A stretch of DNA of 64,000 bases from Arion vulgaris (Eukaryota; Mollusca; Gastropoda; Stylommatophora; Arionidae), in the NCBI GenBank assembly GCA_020796225.1, contig CM036754.1, positions 70,579,940 through 70,643,939 of the forward strand. The letters run 5' to 3'. The translations under genes were made by a program, and so were the position numbers. Below, in pieces: positions 19,710 to 30,640 of this stretch (the first letter of the stretch is position 1; every line of letters begins with the position of its first letter). A model generated the notes under the pieces. It was given only the letters and a program-made list of their open reading frames with translations, did no database searches and was not told the origin of the DNA.

Positions 19710-20095
19710 TAAGGTTAAGACCTTTGTCAATGGATGTCTTCGGCGTATTCTAAGACTCAGATGATATTGCAGAGTAGCAAATACAGACCTGTAGATCAGG
19801 ACAGGAACCTAGGTTAAGAAAACAAAATGACGATGGATCGGGCACACCCTACGGAAGACACAGTCGAGTGTCACTAGACAAGCACTTGAGTGGAACCCGC
19901 AAGGAAAAAGGACGTCCTAAACAGACCTGGAGACTGTGTCTTCTTGAGAAACTGAAAGGTGCTGGACTATCCTGGAAGACTATACAGAAAACAGTCAGAG
20001 ATAAGGAAAAGTGACGAACAACTGTTGAGACCCTATGCTCCACTAGGAGTGGTGAGGAATAAGTCAAGTAAGTCATACAAGTCACTTAATATTTT
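19710..20095 (+). pseudogene. LINE C-terminal region (family ending in ALCSTR-like)
   Basis: Plus frames give VNGCLRRILRLR, RWIGHTLRKTQSSVTRQALE, WNPQGKR and a degraded end with TLCSTR. This is the usual C-terminus of endonuclease/RT LINEs. The copy at 38440-38885 is the same family. Confidence 0.7.
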
Positions 20096-20214
20096 GTTAG
20101 TGTGTGTCTAGTGAAAATAAATAGGAGCTAATAAATTAACATTTCTCCCTGCAATCCCTTCCTCAACTTGGCACATCGCTACTACAATAATATGTTAGCA
20201 AATTTAGGGTCTGC

Positions 20215-20798
20215 CTGTGTACCATGGAGAGCCGCTGTAGCGTAGTTGTTAGTGAACTCGCTTCTCAAGGCTGGTGGTCTGGGTTCAACTCCCGCAGTGC
20301 GCGTGGAATTTTTCCCAACCGCGACGGCTCTCAGGTCGACCAGCCTCAACTGGGTACCAGACATGCTCTGGGAAAGTAAAGGTGGCCGGCGTGATGCTGA
20401 CCACATCACCCATCGTGTGACGACGGTCAATGAAAATACAGGCCTAACACTGTATTGACCTATATACCACGAGGTATGAAAAGGTTCCTTTACTTACTCT
20501 TACTTTTACTGTGTACCATGAGAGCCGCAGTGGCGTAGTTGTTAGGGAACTCGCTTCTGAGGCTAGTGGTCCGGGTTCAGTTCCACAGAGGACTTGTCAT
20601 TTATTCCGACCGTAACAGCTCTCAGGTCGACCAGCTTCAATTTGGTACCAGGAAAAGCTATGGAAAGTAAAGGAGGCCAGCGTGATGTTCACCACATCCC
20701 CTATCGTGTGCCGACGGTCAATTAAAAATACGGGACTAACACCGTGTTTATACCACGTGGAATAACAAGGGTCCCTTTATTTTCTTTTACTGTTTACC
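20215..20798 (+). mobile_element. Tandem SINE-E dimer (tRNA-derived) with three target-site copies
   Basis: CTGTGTACC is at 20215-20223 and 20509-20517, and CTGTTTACC is at 20790-20798. Each interval holds one SINE-E. It opens with GAGAGCCGC and the A-box-like TGGCGTAGTTGTTAG, then the B box GGTTCAACTCC, then AGGTCGACCAGC, and ends GGTATGAAAA...TTTACTTTTACT. Confidence 0.85.
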
Positions 20799-20799
20799 C

Positions 20800-21389
20800 T
20801 GCAGTCAAGACAAGAACAATATGACCCAACAAAAATTATTAATCATGAAAACGGCCATGCTCTTAATGATCCAAACTATAATGAGCTGATGGCGGCAATA
20901 CTTAATGAACTTCTCAACTTACAACAAGAAGTCCAACTCAACACTCAATAACACACAGTAAATGTAACATACAGAGGTAGAACCAAGTATAACACTATCA
21001 GAGATTATAAATGCTGTAAACATGGCCCCATCTAACAAAACACCAAGGCCAGGCAATATCCCTACCGACCTACTTAGAGCAATTAAAGAGGTTGAAGTAA
21101 GCTGGTTACGCAGACTATTCAAACAAGTCTGGATAACACAAGAAGATTGGAGAAATGCAACAATAGTTCCCATCTGGAAAAAGAAGGTAGCAAGATGAAT
21201 AATGTACAAAATATAGAGAAATTGCGCTACTAAGTCACACCGGGACAAATATTTTGTATAGTACTAGAAAAAAGACTGTCATATCATCGAGCCACAGCCT
21301 AGCGACTCACAAATTGGATTTCGGAAGAACAGAAGTTGTACAGACGCGATATTCGCCCTCAGGCAGTTAGTGGAAAGGGACTGTCAAAT
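20800..21389 (+). pseudogene. LINE reverse transcriptase, N-terminal RT part
   Basis: Decayed frames carry SCTDAIFALRQLVERDCQ, the RT block just before the first catalytic Asp region, preceded by an RT fingers-like stretch around 21000-21190. It is interrupted at 21390 by a DNA-type element and resumes at 21824. Confidence 0.7.
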
Positions 21390-21830
21390 CGTGGCCAACG
21401 TTACTAACTGGCCACAGCGCGGACGGCAATATTGCCATGTGACGTCACAGGCTGAGGCGGGTGTATTCTCACAGACTAACTATTGACTGTTACTATTGGG
21501 AAACGTTGATCTAGACAATACATCTTGCAGATGTTAACAACTTGTTGTTGGATGCATGTGTGTATTACAGAAGATGTTTTCTGATAAGTAGCTATAGTTG
21601 TTGCTCTCACATACTATTTTAGTTTAATTTTATACAGAATACTTAGATTAATTTTAAATATGATAACTATTGTACTTACATCAGCTTATGGTAGTCTCTC
21701 TTCAGTTATCCATGAATAAGTAAGCTACATGTTTGCACAACACCACATCTTGATTAGCACATAAACTAACATCACTTATCAATAATCCATGAATTACGTA
21801 GTTACGTAGTTACGTTGGCCACGGTCAAAT
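21383..21830. mobile_element. Non-autonomous DNA-type element (GTGGCC ends) in a LINE
   Basis: The left end CGTGGCCAACGTTAC (21390 on) and the right end GTAACTACGTAACG-type sequence are inverted. The reverse complement of the last bases reads CGTGGCCAACGTAAC. GTCAAAT flanks the 434-base element at 21383-21389 and 21824-21830. No transposase frame is present. The superfamily is unknown; the 7-8 bp duplication would allow hAT-, P- or Merlin-type. Confidence 0.75.
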
Positions 21831-22870
21831 CCAACAAACATCTGCACGTTGCTTTTGTAGACCAGGAAAAAGCATTCGACCGCGTAGACAGACACAAGTT
21901 GTGGAAAGTATGATCAACTTATGGGGTTAATGACCACCTAATCAATCTATGCAAGAGTCTTTATATAAACAGCCATTGTACGATCGAACAAACACAAGAC
22001 TATCAGAAAAATATCACGTAGGGTCAGTAGTACTATCACCGCTGCTGTTCATCACATATATCGATCAAATATGTAAAACAGCTAATACCAGCGAAGGAAA
22101 CAACCTTATGGAACTCTTGAACTGATTCCTTTTTGCAGACGATCAGGCAATCATATCAACAACAGATGAACAGCTACAGCAACACCTTAACCAGAGCCAA
22201 CTCTAAACTTTGTTAGAGTTTGATGTGCATTAATATACCAGTTAACATGTAATGAATATAATATGAGAATAAACATCGACAAAACCGAAGTAATGACATT
22301 CGCTAAAGAGGAAAACGCTACAAATATCTCCATCGACAATCGCCCATTTAAAACAAGTGAAAGATTTTACATATCTAGGTAGCATTTTTTCTGCAAACGG
22401 AAGAATAACTAATGAAATCCAACACAGATGCAACAAAGCAAATTAAATGATATGACAAATGAACACAAAAATAGCAATGTTCAACGCAATCTTTCTCTCC
22501 AGTACCAAACCTGAACGCTGACATAAAATGATAGAAGAAAGCTAGTCGCGGCAGAAATGAAGTGTCTACGCAGAATGCTGGGGGTAACAAGAAGAGTCCG
22601 GTTGAGAAATGAAGACATAATGAAAAAATTGGGTACAACATCAGTACTAAACTTCATTAAGAAACAACAAATTAAATGATTTGGCCACATAAGCAGATTA
22701 CCAACAGACAGTGCACCTCAACGAGCGATGTTGCTCCGATATAATGGATACAAAGCAAAATGCCGGCCACACAAAAGATGAACCTCAGAGATAACAGAGG
22801 TGACGAAAGAAACCATTTATGAAGCGCACATAAGGGCTCGTTCTATAAAGCTCTTCTTATCCTGACGCTG
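21824..22870 (+). pseudogene. LINE reverse transcriptase, catalytic and C-terminal part
   Basis: LHVAFVDQEKAFDRVDRHKLW carries the first catalytic Asp. A later stretch near 22130 reads FADD in one frame (second catalytic pair). Around 22480-22640 there is a C-terminal block like the copy at 31685-32100. Many stops and frameshifts. Confidence 0.75.
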
Positions 22871-23038
22871 TGAGGCAAAACAGGATTAGAGAAAGGAAAA
22901 GACCCTGCAATCTCTGGGACTAGTTTAATGCGGGAGGGGAAGGAACGGAAGAGTAGGCTCTGATAAAACAATGTCCCGTTGTGGGTCTGAATATATTTGT
23001 TCATTTCTGCTACGCCCATGTTGTTTTGCACTTGCATA
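22871..23038. other. Unassigned stretch
   Basis: Nothing recognised. Confidence 0.3.
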
Positions 23039-23112
23039 TAGCCTAAGAAGTATAATAACATCAGCTCCATGGAGGAGATGTTATTAGCCTAAGAAGTATA
23101 ATAACATCAGCT
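23039..23112. repeat. 28-bp direct repeats around a 34-bp palindrome
   Basis: TAGCCTAAGAAGTATAATAA plus CATCAGCT occurs at 23039-23066 and 23085-23112. The sequence 23053-23086 is a palindrome centred on CCATGG with only two mismatched pairs, so the second direct repeat starts in the right arm. Confidence 0.8.
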
Positions 23113-23233
23113 GGCAACTCACAAGCGGAAATCGTAAACTTGTAACAAAGCAAACTAACTTATTCACTAAATGGCACGAATACTGATCAATAGATACGTG
23201 CCATTAGACATTTTTAAAAACGCACGAAATAAG

Positions 23234-23272
23234 CACGACCTTCTCTATAAGAAGGGTATAGAGAAGGTCGTG
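23234..23272. repeat. Perfect 16-bp stem, 7-base loop hairpin
   Basis: CACGACCTTCTCTATA (23234-23249) and its exact reverse complement (23257-23272) enclose AGAAGGG. GAAATAAG follows or precedes both arms. There is no T-run that would suggest a Pol III terminator. Confidence 0.85.
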
Positions 23273-23607
23273 AAATAAGTCTCCCAACACTGTCATGTGA
23301 TATTTTAATGTCAATAACTTTGATTCTCCGAAAGGAGATCATTCATATTGTTCATTTTGTTGGCTTATACGCTCTGATACAACCAAAACAAGGTTCATCC
23401 GGCCTTATGTTGAAAGGGCGTGCCTCGGCTTAAAGAGGTGTTAATCCCCTTCATACCAAACAAACAATAATGATTTTAACGGACTCTCCAGAAGTTCTTA
23501 TTTTTTATATTTTTGGTCTACACTACTCTACAACGCCCACTTTGCACGATATAAATTTTGTAACCCTCCCCTACCCCCAATTATTATTGTTTGCCAACCC
23601 ACAGCAT

Positions 23608-23611
<4 letters not shown>

Positions 23612-23659
<48 letters not shown>
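23612..23659. repeat. (TA)n microsatellite
   Basis: Uninterrupted AT dinucleotides, followed by ATCATCATCATCA at the edge of an RTE insertion. Confidence 0.9.
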
Positions 23660-23661
<2 letters not shown>

Positions 23662-24347
23662 TCATCATCAAGTGCCGTGCCGGCTGGCGTAGACGATCAT
23701 GGATCTCCACAAATCTCTGTCGTTGGTGTTTGCTATCAACTCAGATGTTGACGTTCTACCGTGCTATGAAGTCAGGCTATCCAACATTTTCTCTCTCTGT
23801 CTTCCCTGTCTCGTCTACTCTCGATTTTACCGGTTATCACGATATGTTCTAAACCTCCCCTCCTCATCACATGCCCGAAAAATGATGACTGCCTCTTTCT
23901 TATATTGATAATAAGCTTTCTCTGTGTCTTGATCGCATTCAGCACCTCAACATTAGTCATTTTAGCAGTCCATGGGATTCTCATCATTTTCCTATAAAAC
24001 CACATTTCTGTAGCCCTCAGAGATTTTTCGATCTGTGTGTTCATTGTCCATGACTCGCATCCGTATGTCATTATTGGTTCTATGTAGCACTGAATAACTC
24101 ACATTCTGATCGGAATTGACAAGGACTTGTTGCAGATAATGCTTCTCATTTTCAGGAATGATGTTTTCGCTTGTCCTATTCTGCTCTTTATTTCTGATCG
24201 GCATCTGCCATCTGATGTTACCAGGACTCCAAGGTATTTAAATTGTTGCACTTGTCTTAGATCAGTCCCATTTACTGTGATGGTGCATTTTGGCAAAATC
24301 TGCTTTTTTGATATTATCATAACTTCTGTCTTCTTAATATTCAAACT
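23660..24347 (-). pseudogene. RTE-like LINE, RT thumb and C-terminus
   Basis: The minus strand gives NIKKTEVMIISK...YLGVLVTSDG, then, after a frameshift, MTYGCESWTMNTQIEKSL, TEMWFYRKMMRI, RQSSFFGHVMRRGGLEHI and GKIESRRDR, the standard order at the end of RTE-type RT proteins. The 3' end is TGATGATGATGAT next to (TA)n. Confidence 0.8.
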
Positions 24348-24371
24348 ATATATATATATATATATATATAT
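24346..24371. repeat. (TA)n microsatellite
   Basis: Short AT run. With 23612-23659 it brackets the nested RTE, suggesting insertion into a TA tract. Confidence 0.8.
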
Positions 24372-25369
24372 GCTCTATTTTCACTTTGACATAGAAAAAT
24401 TGATATATATTTCTGTAATACATGGTCAATTATCAAATGATTATATACATGAAATAGAAAATTGATGAAAAAATGGATTGTGTAAGATGGGCATAAGATG
24501 AATTAAAAGCAGAATTCAAATTTTTAATGATTATTCAATCGCAAAATCACGAAAAAGTCTCCCCCCAAATGCTTCTTAACCCACTATCGCCCCTGGAAGG
24601 CTCAGCACCCACTGGGAGGCAGTACTACCCCAGTGGGCGCTGAAACCTTCTAGGAGGGGGCGATAGCGGTTCAGTAGCATTTGAGGGCAGTACAGAGCGA
24701 TTAGGGTCGAAGCATCAATTTAAAATTCAAATACAGCAAATGGGTGTATATAATATATCTTTCAATTGCGCACATTTTGGTGTATGCAGTTTGTCTCTGC
24801 TGTTGAATGTAAGAAAGTTATAACAAATTTTGTAAGGATATCTTCTCCTTAAAATGTGTTCCTCAAAACAGTGCGTAAAAATGCGGTTTTACGAGAGTAT
24901 GCGTATTGTAAGAGTTAAAGAAGAAATTAATATTATGTATTTTAAAATAAATTATTTTCGTGATTTTGCAAGTGAGCAATCATTTAAAATGTGAATTCTG
25001 CATTTTAATTCATTTTATGCCCGTCTTACACGATCCATTTTTTCATCAATTTTCTATTTCATGTATAGAATCATTTGAAAATTGACCATGTATGATAGAA
25101 ATATATTAAAATTTTATGTCAAAAAAAAAAGAAAATAGAGCATGTATATATGTGGGAGAGGTAGGGGGCCTTGGCAAACTGTTATAATGTGGAGGGTGAC
25201 GTTACAAAGTTTATGTTGTGCAAAGTGGGCGGTGGGCTGAAAAAATTTAAGAATCTATGGTCTACACGTTCTGTAAATACAACCAAAGAAGACTCGTTCT
25301 TGGGTTGAGAAAGCCGTGCCTCATAAATAATACTTTGCTGGGTACAGACGTATCGGTCATTCGTTCAGA

Positions 25370-26560
25370 TGTGTAGCACATTGCTTTGCCAAATTAGGAA
25401 TATACACCGATAGTTCCTTCAGAAATGCATTCTCATAATTACCGTTATGACTAATGATGGCTGGAGAGTCAGTTCTGACGGTTCCCTTATAACCAATCAG
25501 ATATGATAACATAATAATAATTATTCCTCTCGTACCGTTATACGTTACATAGGGCCTGCAAGTAATTTCTCCATAGCGTTCTATCCTGGGCAATTCGCTC
25601 AATCTCCTCCATGGAACTGAGACCGATATTTCCTGCCTCTCTCAGCAAAGTTCGTTTCAGGGTCTCCTTAAGTCAACCTCTCTTTCTTGAACACTTTGCA
25701 TCCCACTTCAATGCCTGCTTTGATATTCGTTGATCATTTCTCCTCAAGGTGTGCCCAACATATCTCCATCGTCTCTTTTTTATAACAGTTGTCACTAGTG
25801 GTTGACCAGACATGTCTCTGATTTGATTTCATCACTTCACCTGAATTCGTTCCATTTTATATTCATTATTTTTCACAGACATCTATTTTCAAATGCATTC
25901 AACTTACTTTCTATATCTTTAGTCATTTTCTAACTCTCGCTAGCATATGTCAGGATTGATACAACATTTGAATTGAAAATTCGTAATTTAATGTTAATAC
26001 TATTAAACTTGCAGTTCCATATTTTATTTAGACTTTTAAAAGCTGATGTTGCTTTACCAATTCGTATCATAATTTCTTTCTTAACATTTCCTGTGCAATC
26101 AAAATTGCTACCTAAATAGGTGAACTGCTCTGTTATTTTTATCATTTTAGATTCCATGGTGATATCTGCATTACTTGCCTTATGTGTCTTCATTATATTG
26201 GTTTTTTCATAGCTTATCTGCAGTCCAACTTTTGATGCTATAGATGACAAGTTGTCTGTTTTCTTTGCATATCTTGGTTGTTTCTACTTAACAAGGCAAT
26301 ATCATCTGCTAAATCTAAATCTTCTAGTTGACTATTTTCTACCCAATCGATGCCAGTTTCGCCCTGCAACATTTTCGCATCACCCAGTCAATGGCCACTC
26401 CAAACAATAGCGGAGATAGAATACAGCCTTGCTTTACTCCGGTTTCAAACATAAACCAGTCGCTGTGTCCACCATCAGTGCGAACTGCACACTGTGAACC
26501 TTCATAGAGGCTCTTAATAATGTTTATTATTTTGTCTGGTATTCCAATATGATAACATGC
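25370..26560 (-). pseudogene. LINE reverse transcriptase (5'-truncated)
   Basis: Minus-strand frames in order: SLYEGSQCAVRTDGG, FETGVKQGCILSPLLF, an ADDIA-like block, KVGLQISYEKTNIM, EQFTYLGSNFDCTGN, FNSNVVSILTYASE, RWRYVGHTLRRNDQRI and an end near LWRNYLQALC. All RT core motifs are recognisable but frames break at least five times. Confidence 0.8.
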
Positions 26561-26999
26561 TAACAGTATAACTCCATATATGGTACTTTAAAGGGGTGAT
26601 TTTCTGTTTGTAAGATCTTACAGTTACCATTCTGTACAAATGTGTGTCCCATTGGATAATATGCATACACTTTGGTCGAAATTCTAATGTGCCTGTCTTA
26701 CACGCCGTAGGGACTTACAGGGTCGCGGCGTACTCACGTTCTCGACGCAAACCACATAGATTATTAATCAACATCGAACTGGCGTGTTGGTCCGCTGGAC
26801 GCTGCTGGATTTACTGAGGCGGAGATCGGAGCACCTATGGACATGTCCGTAGTGCTATGATGATAGTCCTCATATAACTGATAACCACACATATTATAAA
26901 AAGTGGTTAACTTGATTCATAAGAACAAACACAAACAAACAAACTGATGAATGTTGGAACTGTGGCTGTTATATCACATTTTAACGGAAGGATCAAGTC
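26561..26999. other. Unassigned sequence with one interspersed repeat
   Basis: 26760-26880 is the third copy of the 11240-type repeat (ATCAACATCGAACTGG, GATGATAGTCCTCATATAAC). The remainder is unassigned. Confidence 0.5.
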
Positions 27000-27258
27000 A
27001 TCTTTTTCTTCGAACGGTCCATATCGATCACTTGTTAACCATTCTGTGTGATTTGTATGTGATCTAAGTCTAAGAGCGATTCTAAGTTGTGCCAGTTATG
27101 CGCCTACAAGTAGGCCAGTACAACCGATTTCTGTGATGCTTTTTAATTTACATGTGTAGCTTCCCTAGGTCCTACATCAGTTGCCTTTTAACGACATGTC
27201 TTGTAGGTCGCAGTGGTACTATTCTTTGCTTCTCTTGCGGGCCCCGGCACCACACGGG
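27000..27258 (-). mobile_element. SINE-B copy
   Basis: A full minus-strand SINE-B ending in the head GGGCCCCGGCACCACACGGG (27240-27259). Confidence 0.8.
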
Positions 27259-27908
27259 CGACCAATTCATCTGAATTCCTTGCCCTTCTTGTACTCAAGT
27301 CCATAAGCTGCATAAGCGGCAGTATTTTTACTGCCAAATCTACCCCATCTTGAGATTTTATGTGCCCTCTTAACTTTCGTGTAGAGGTTACTGATTGTTA
27401 CGTCTTAGAAAGATGTCAGTCACAAAATGTATCAAGCTCAATAAAAATTAACACCCTACTGTTTGAAAGATAATTTATTGTCCACTTCTCATCGCGTGTT
27501 CTGATAGTCATGTTTGCGTGACTTGAATGTCACAGAGGGAAGTAAAATAATGTAAACGGTGCCGTAAGAATAGTTAATATTTGTCAATTCAGCGCCATGA
27601 TCAGCTAGTGGTGGCCTTCTACTTCTTCTTTGCGATCGCAGGCTGTGAATTCAGGCGTTAGCCATGACGCCTGGTGTGGTGCTTCTGATTGAGTTTTGCG
27701 TGAGGCCTGCTTATACCATTTGACTGGTGTCCACCACCATACAGTGGACCGTCGCTGTCTTCAGAGGTAATGTGGCCTACTAAGACCCGATTTCTCTCTC
27801 CTCGTGGTGGTCCTGGAAACTGACTTGCAAAGATGTAGTCTGGCAAAGGGAGTAGGGATCGAGCATGAAAGTATGTAACAGTGTCAAACATGAAAATATG
27901 TAATAGTG
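27259..27908. other. Unassigned stretch
   Basis: No gene or repeat recognised. Confidence 0.35.
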
Positions 27909-28004
27909 TAAGCGTAGTTGTAAGTGTAGTTGTAAGTGTCGTTGTAAGTGCAGTTGTAAGTGCAGTTGTAAGTGCAGTTGTAAGTGCAGTTGTAAGTGCA
28001 GTTA
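27909..28004. repeat. 12-bp minisatellite
   Basis: Eight units of AGTTGTAAGTGC with early variants (TAGT, CGTT). Because 12 is a multiple of 3 it opens frames on both strands, which are not genes. Confidence 0.9.
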
Positions 28005-28059
28005 GCTGCGAAACAGAAGGATATTTTTTCGCACAACATACGGATACCATTTCAGAATG

Positions 28060-28215
28060 CTGTCACCTCTGAAGTCGGAGAAGGCTCGTCTGTATGGCGA
28101 GGCAACCAATAAAATGGTAAGCAGGTTTTCACGCAACAATCGGTCAGAAGCGCCACACCAGAGGGTCGCGGCTACGTATGAATTCATAGAGGGTGAACGC
28201 AGAAGAAGAAGAATG
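28060..28215 (+). mobile_element. SINE-D-related fragment with GAAGAAGAAG tail
   Basis: CACCTCTGAAGTCGGAGAAG and CTGTATGGCGAGG, then GTTTTCACGCAACAATCGG, ending GCAGAAGAAGAAGAA. Sister of 3640-3795. Confidence 0.6.
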
Positions 28216-28365
28216 CGTGCGTTTATATTATTTCACTACACGACTTCTAAGCCCCAACACAGCTACTGAATAGTCCAAGTGTGTGTGTGTTTCACAGATA
28301 AATAAGTGTGCTAAGGATGGTTTCACCTGCTAGGAGGCTCAGCGTTACAACCATTACTGGAAGGA

Positions 28366-28548
28366 CTCGCCCGTGTGTTTCCGGAGCTCGCAAGGGGAGC
28401 TAAGAATAATAACACTGCGACCTACAAGGCATGTCGTAAGAAGCGACTGAGGTAGGGGCCTAAGGAAGCTACCCTAGTAAGGAAAAAGCGTCGCAGGCTC
28501 ATAACTGGCACAACGTACAATCGCTCTTAGGCTTGAATCACATACAAT
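28366..28548 (+). mobile_element. SINE-B, 3'-shortened
   Basis: The head CGCCCGTGTGTTTCCGGAGC to CTCTTAGGCTTGAATCACA. A 30-base internal deletion follows the TCGCAG block and the GAAG tail is missing. Confidence 0.7.
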
Positions 28549-28628
28549 GTAATGTTTGTAAAACAGTTGAGTACCGGATCCAATAATTATCTACTCGATA
28601 AAGTACCAATAGCTTTATTGCAGACATT

Positions 28629-28898
28629 TCTTATTCTTTCTTCTTCTTTGCGTTCGTTCTTTACTACCAATTTTAATCACTCTTTGTGACATGTTTGATC
28701 TTTGCCAAGAACGTGTATACGTTGCACATTGGTTTGGTAGGCCCCTAAACGCATAGACCTTTACACGTTTAGGACATGTGCATCCGACTTCAGCCAAACC
28801 TCCTAGTCGCCTCTTACGACATGCGTGGCAGGTAACAGTGGTTCTATTCTTTACACCCCAAATTTGAGCCCCGGTAACCACTCAGGCGTCTTATTCTT
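28629..28898 (-). mobile_element. SINE-A copy with 10-bp target-site duplication
   Basis: TCTTATTCTT is at 28629-28638 and 28889-28898, with a full minus-strand SINE-A between. Confidence 0.85.
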
Positions 28899-29008
28899 GA
28901 ACTAATTAGGTTAGATCATAACAAACTTGTTCGGTCCACCGCCCACTTTGCACGACACAAACTTTGTAACATCCCCCTCCCCATTATAACAGTTTGCCAA
29001 CCCCCTTG

Positions 29009-29265
29009 TACAGGGTGTTCAAGATAATTGCAGCCCCATTGACAATTCGAAAGTTGCCAGGTACAAATTGAGTTGTGTTTATTTACTATTTAAACCGGTT
29101 CTGACTAGCTCGTCCTACGTCACATTTGTTCATCGCCCCTTCCCGCACTAAAATTACACACCGTCACACAACCTTGACCTATACTATGTCATAACTGAAC
29201 CTTCTCATTTCCATACATATATGCCAGATTGGCTCCATTCACGGGCTGCAATTATCTTGAACACC

Positions 29266-29270
<5 letters not shown>
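29009..29270. mobile_element. Mariner-like MITE (copy 1)
   Basis: CAGGGTGTTCAAGATAATTG at 29011 and its inverted form CAATTATCTTGAACACCCTG ending at 29268. TA precedes; the base after the right end reads TG in a TA tract. There is no coding capacity. Copy 2 at 33328 is inverted and about equally long. Confidence 0.8.

Positions 29271-29318
<48 letters not shown>
29271..29318. repeat. (TA)n microsatellite
   Basis: AT dinucleotide run between the MITE and the inner foldback arm. Confidence 0.9.
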
Positions 29319-29321
<3 letters not shown>

Positions 29322-29388
29322 GCTCTATTTTTACTTTGACATAGAAAATTGATATATATTTCTGTCATATATGGTCAATTTTCAAAGG

Positions 29389-29936
29389 ATTATCTTATCT
29401 TATCTTAACCACATTTGCCGTTAAGCGCCGTGGGGAGAGTTAGTTTTCTATCTTGTGCCAGGTGTGTTGCACTTGACGTTGTTAGTCCATGCTTTCGCAG
29501 GGACTCTGAGATGTTATCTATCCATCGTGTTCTTGGCCTTACTCGTGCTCTGCGCCCTGAGTGTCGATTATTATAGGCACGTGATGGTTGTAAATGTGGT
29601 TCCATTCTCATTAGATGGCCGAACCACTTGATTCTTTGCTTCTCGATGTACTGTATGCATGGTATAGTACCAACGATGCTTCTGATATTCTCGTTTCTCA
29701 CTCTATCTCGCCTTATAACGTTGACAGCTTTTCGTAGACATCTCATTTCACATGTTGCAATCTTTCTTTCTTGTATCTTAGTCAGGGGCCATGTTTGGCA
29801 CTGATAGCAGAGAGTTGGAATAAATATGCAGTTTTTCAGTTGTCGTTTGACTGCCATGTTAGTTCTTGGATGTTTTAATAGTGGTGACAGTTGGTATGTC
29901 ACTGCATTTGCTTTCTGGCATCTAGTCTCGATTTCA
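29389..29936 (-). pseudogene. LINE C-terminal region with GATAA-repeat 3' end
   Basis: Long open minus frame: LCYQCQTWPLTKIQERKIAT, MRCLRKAVNVIRRDRVRNE, KQRIKWFGHLMRMEP, RPRTRWIDNISESLRKHG, ending in ALNGKCG and a GATAAGATAAGATAA tail. It interrupts a foldback arm. Flanking TTCAAAGGATT and TTCAAATGACT may be a diverged target duplication. Confidence 0.8.
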
Positions 29937-30189
29937 AATAATTCAAATGACTGTATACATGAAATAGAAAATTGATGAAAAAATGGATCGTGTAAGATAA
30001 GCATAAGATGAATTAAAATACGGAATTCAAATTTTAAACGATTATTCAATCGCAAAATCACGGAAAAAGCCCCACCATATGCGTCTGAACCCACTATCGC
30101 CCCCTAGAAGGCTTCAGCGCCCACTGGGGGCGGTACCGCCCACTTTGGGAACCCATGCGTTAGATCTATAACTAACTACTCTATTTGTC

Positions 30190-30640
30190 TATTGTCTATT
30201 CCCAGGAGGGTGATGGAATTGGTTGTCCACTCTTACCGTTAAACGTAGGGGTGTGAGCTTTAATTTACGTTCCAGGGCCAGATGAGTCGCCCTTGTTGTG
30301 TTATATCCGTGTTTATTTAGTGTAGTCTTGATATTGTCTATCCATCTTTTTTTTGGTCTTCCCTTAGCTCTAGTACCTGATCTCTTTTTATTCTATGATG
30401 TTATTGGTGATTGGTTGCATTCCATTTTCATTAAATGTCCAAACCACTGCATTTGTTGTCTTTCAATTTATTTGGTGCATGATGTTATGCCTACTCTGCT
30501 TCTGATGTCCTCATTTCGCAGTCTATTTTTTCTGTTGACCCCCACTGCCTTCCTCGGGCATTTCATTTCAGATGTGGTGAGCTTTCTGTGGTGTGTTTAT
30601 GTCAGAGACCAAGTTTGGCACTGGTAACATAGTGTTGCCA
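30190..30640 (-). pseudogene. LINE C-terminal region (same family as 29389)
   Basis: Minus frames give QWFGHLMKMECNQSP and GRPKKRWIDNIKTTLNKHG, parallel to the previous element, with breaks. Confidence 0.7.

Larger units (their letters stand above)
23515..25267. mobile_element. Foldback (long terminal inverted repeat) element with nested RTE
   Basis: The left outer arm CGCCCACTTTGCACGATATA (23537 on) and the right outer arm (reverse complement of about 25150-25240) match. The inner arms at 24366-24560 and 24950-25140 are also inverted copies (GCTCTATTTTCACTTTGAC to AATCGCAAAATCACG). The centre (24575-24690) is itself a GC-rich palindrome. GGTCTACAC at 23515-23523 and 25259-25267 may be the target duplication. 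A minus-strand RTE 3' part sits in the TA-rich left arm. Confidence 0.75.
28938..30155. mobile_element. Second foldback element, half preserved, with two nested insertions
   Basis: The left outer arm (CCGCCCACTTTGCACGACAC, 28941 on), then a mariner-like MITE, (TA)n, the inner arm GCTCTATTTTTACTTTGACA (29321 on), a LINE insertion, the rest of the inner arm (29936-30070), and the central GC-rich palindrome to about 30155. The right arms present in the 23.5-kb copy are missing. Confidence 0.75.

Noticed and set aside
23612..24371. TA tracts as origin or scaffold attachment signals
   Set aside because: They belong to the foldback element's arms and mark the edges of a nested LINE. Simple repeats alone do not support such a call.
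27658..28072. Overlapping frames on both strands with threonine/alanine or valine/serine repeats
   Set aside because: They are products of the 12-bp minisatellite read in different frames.
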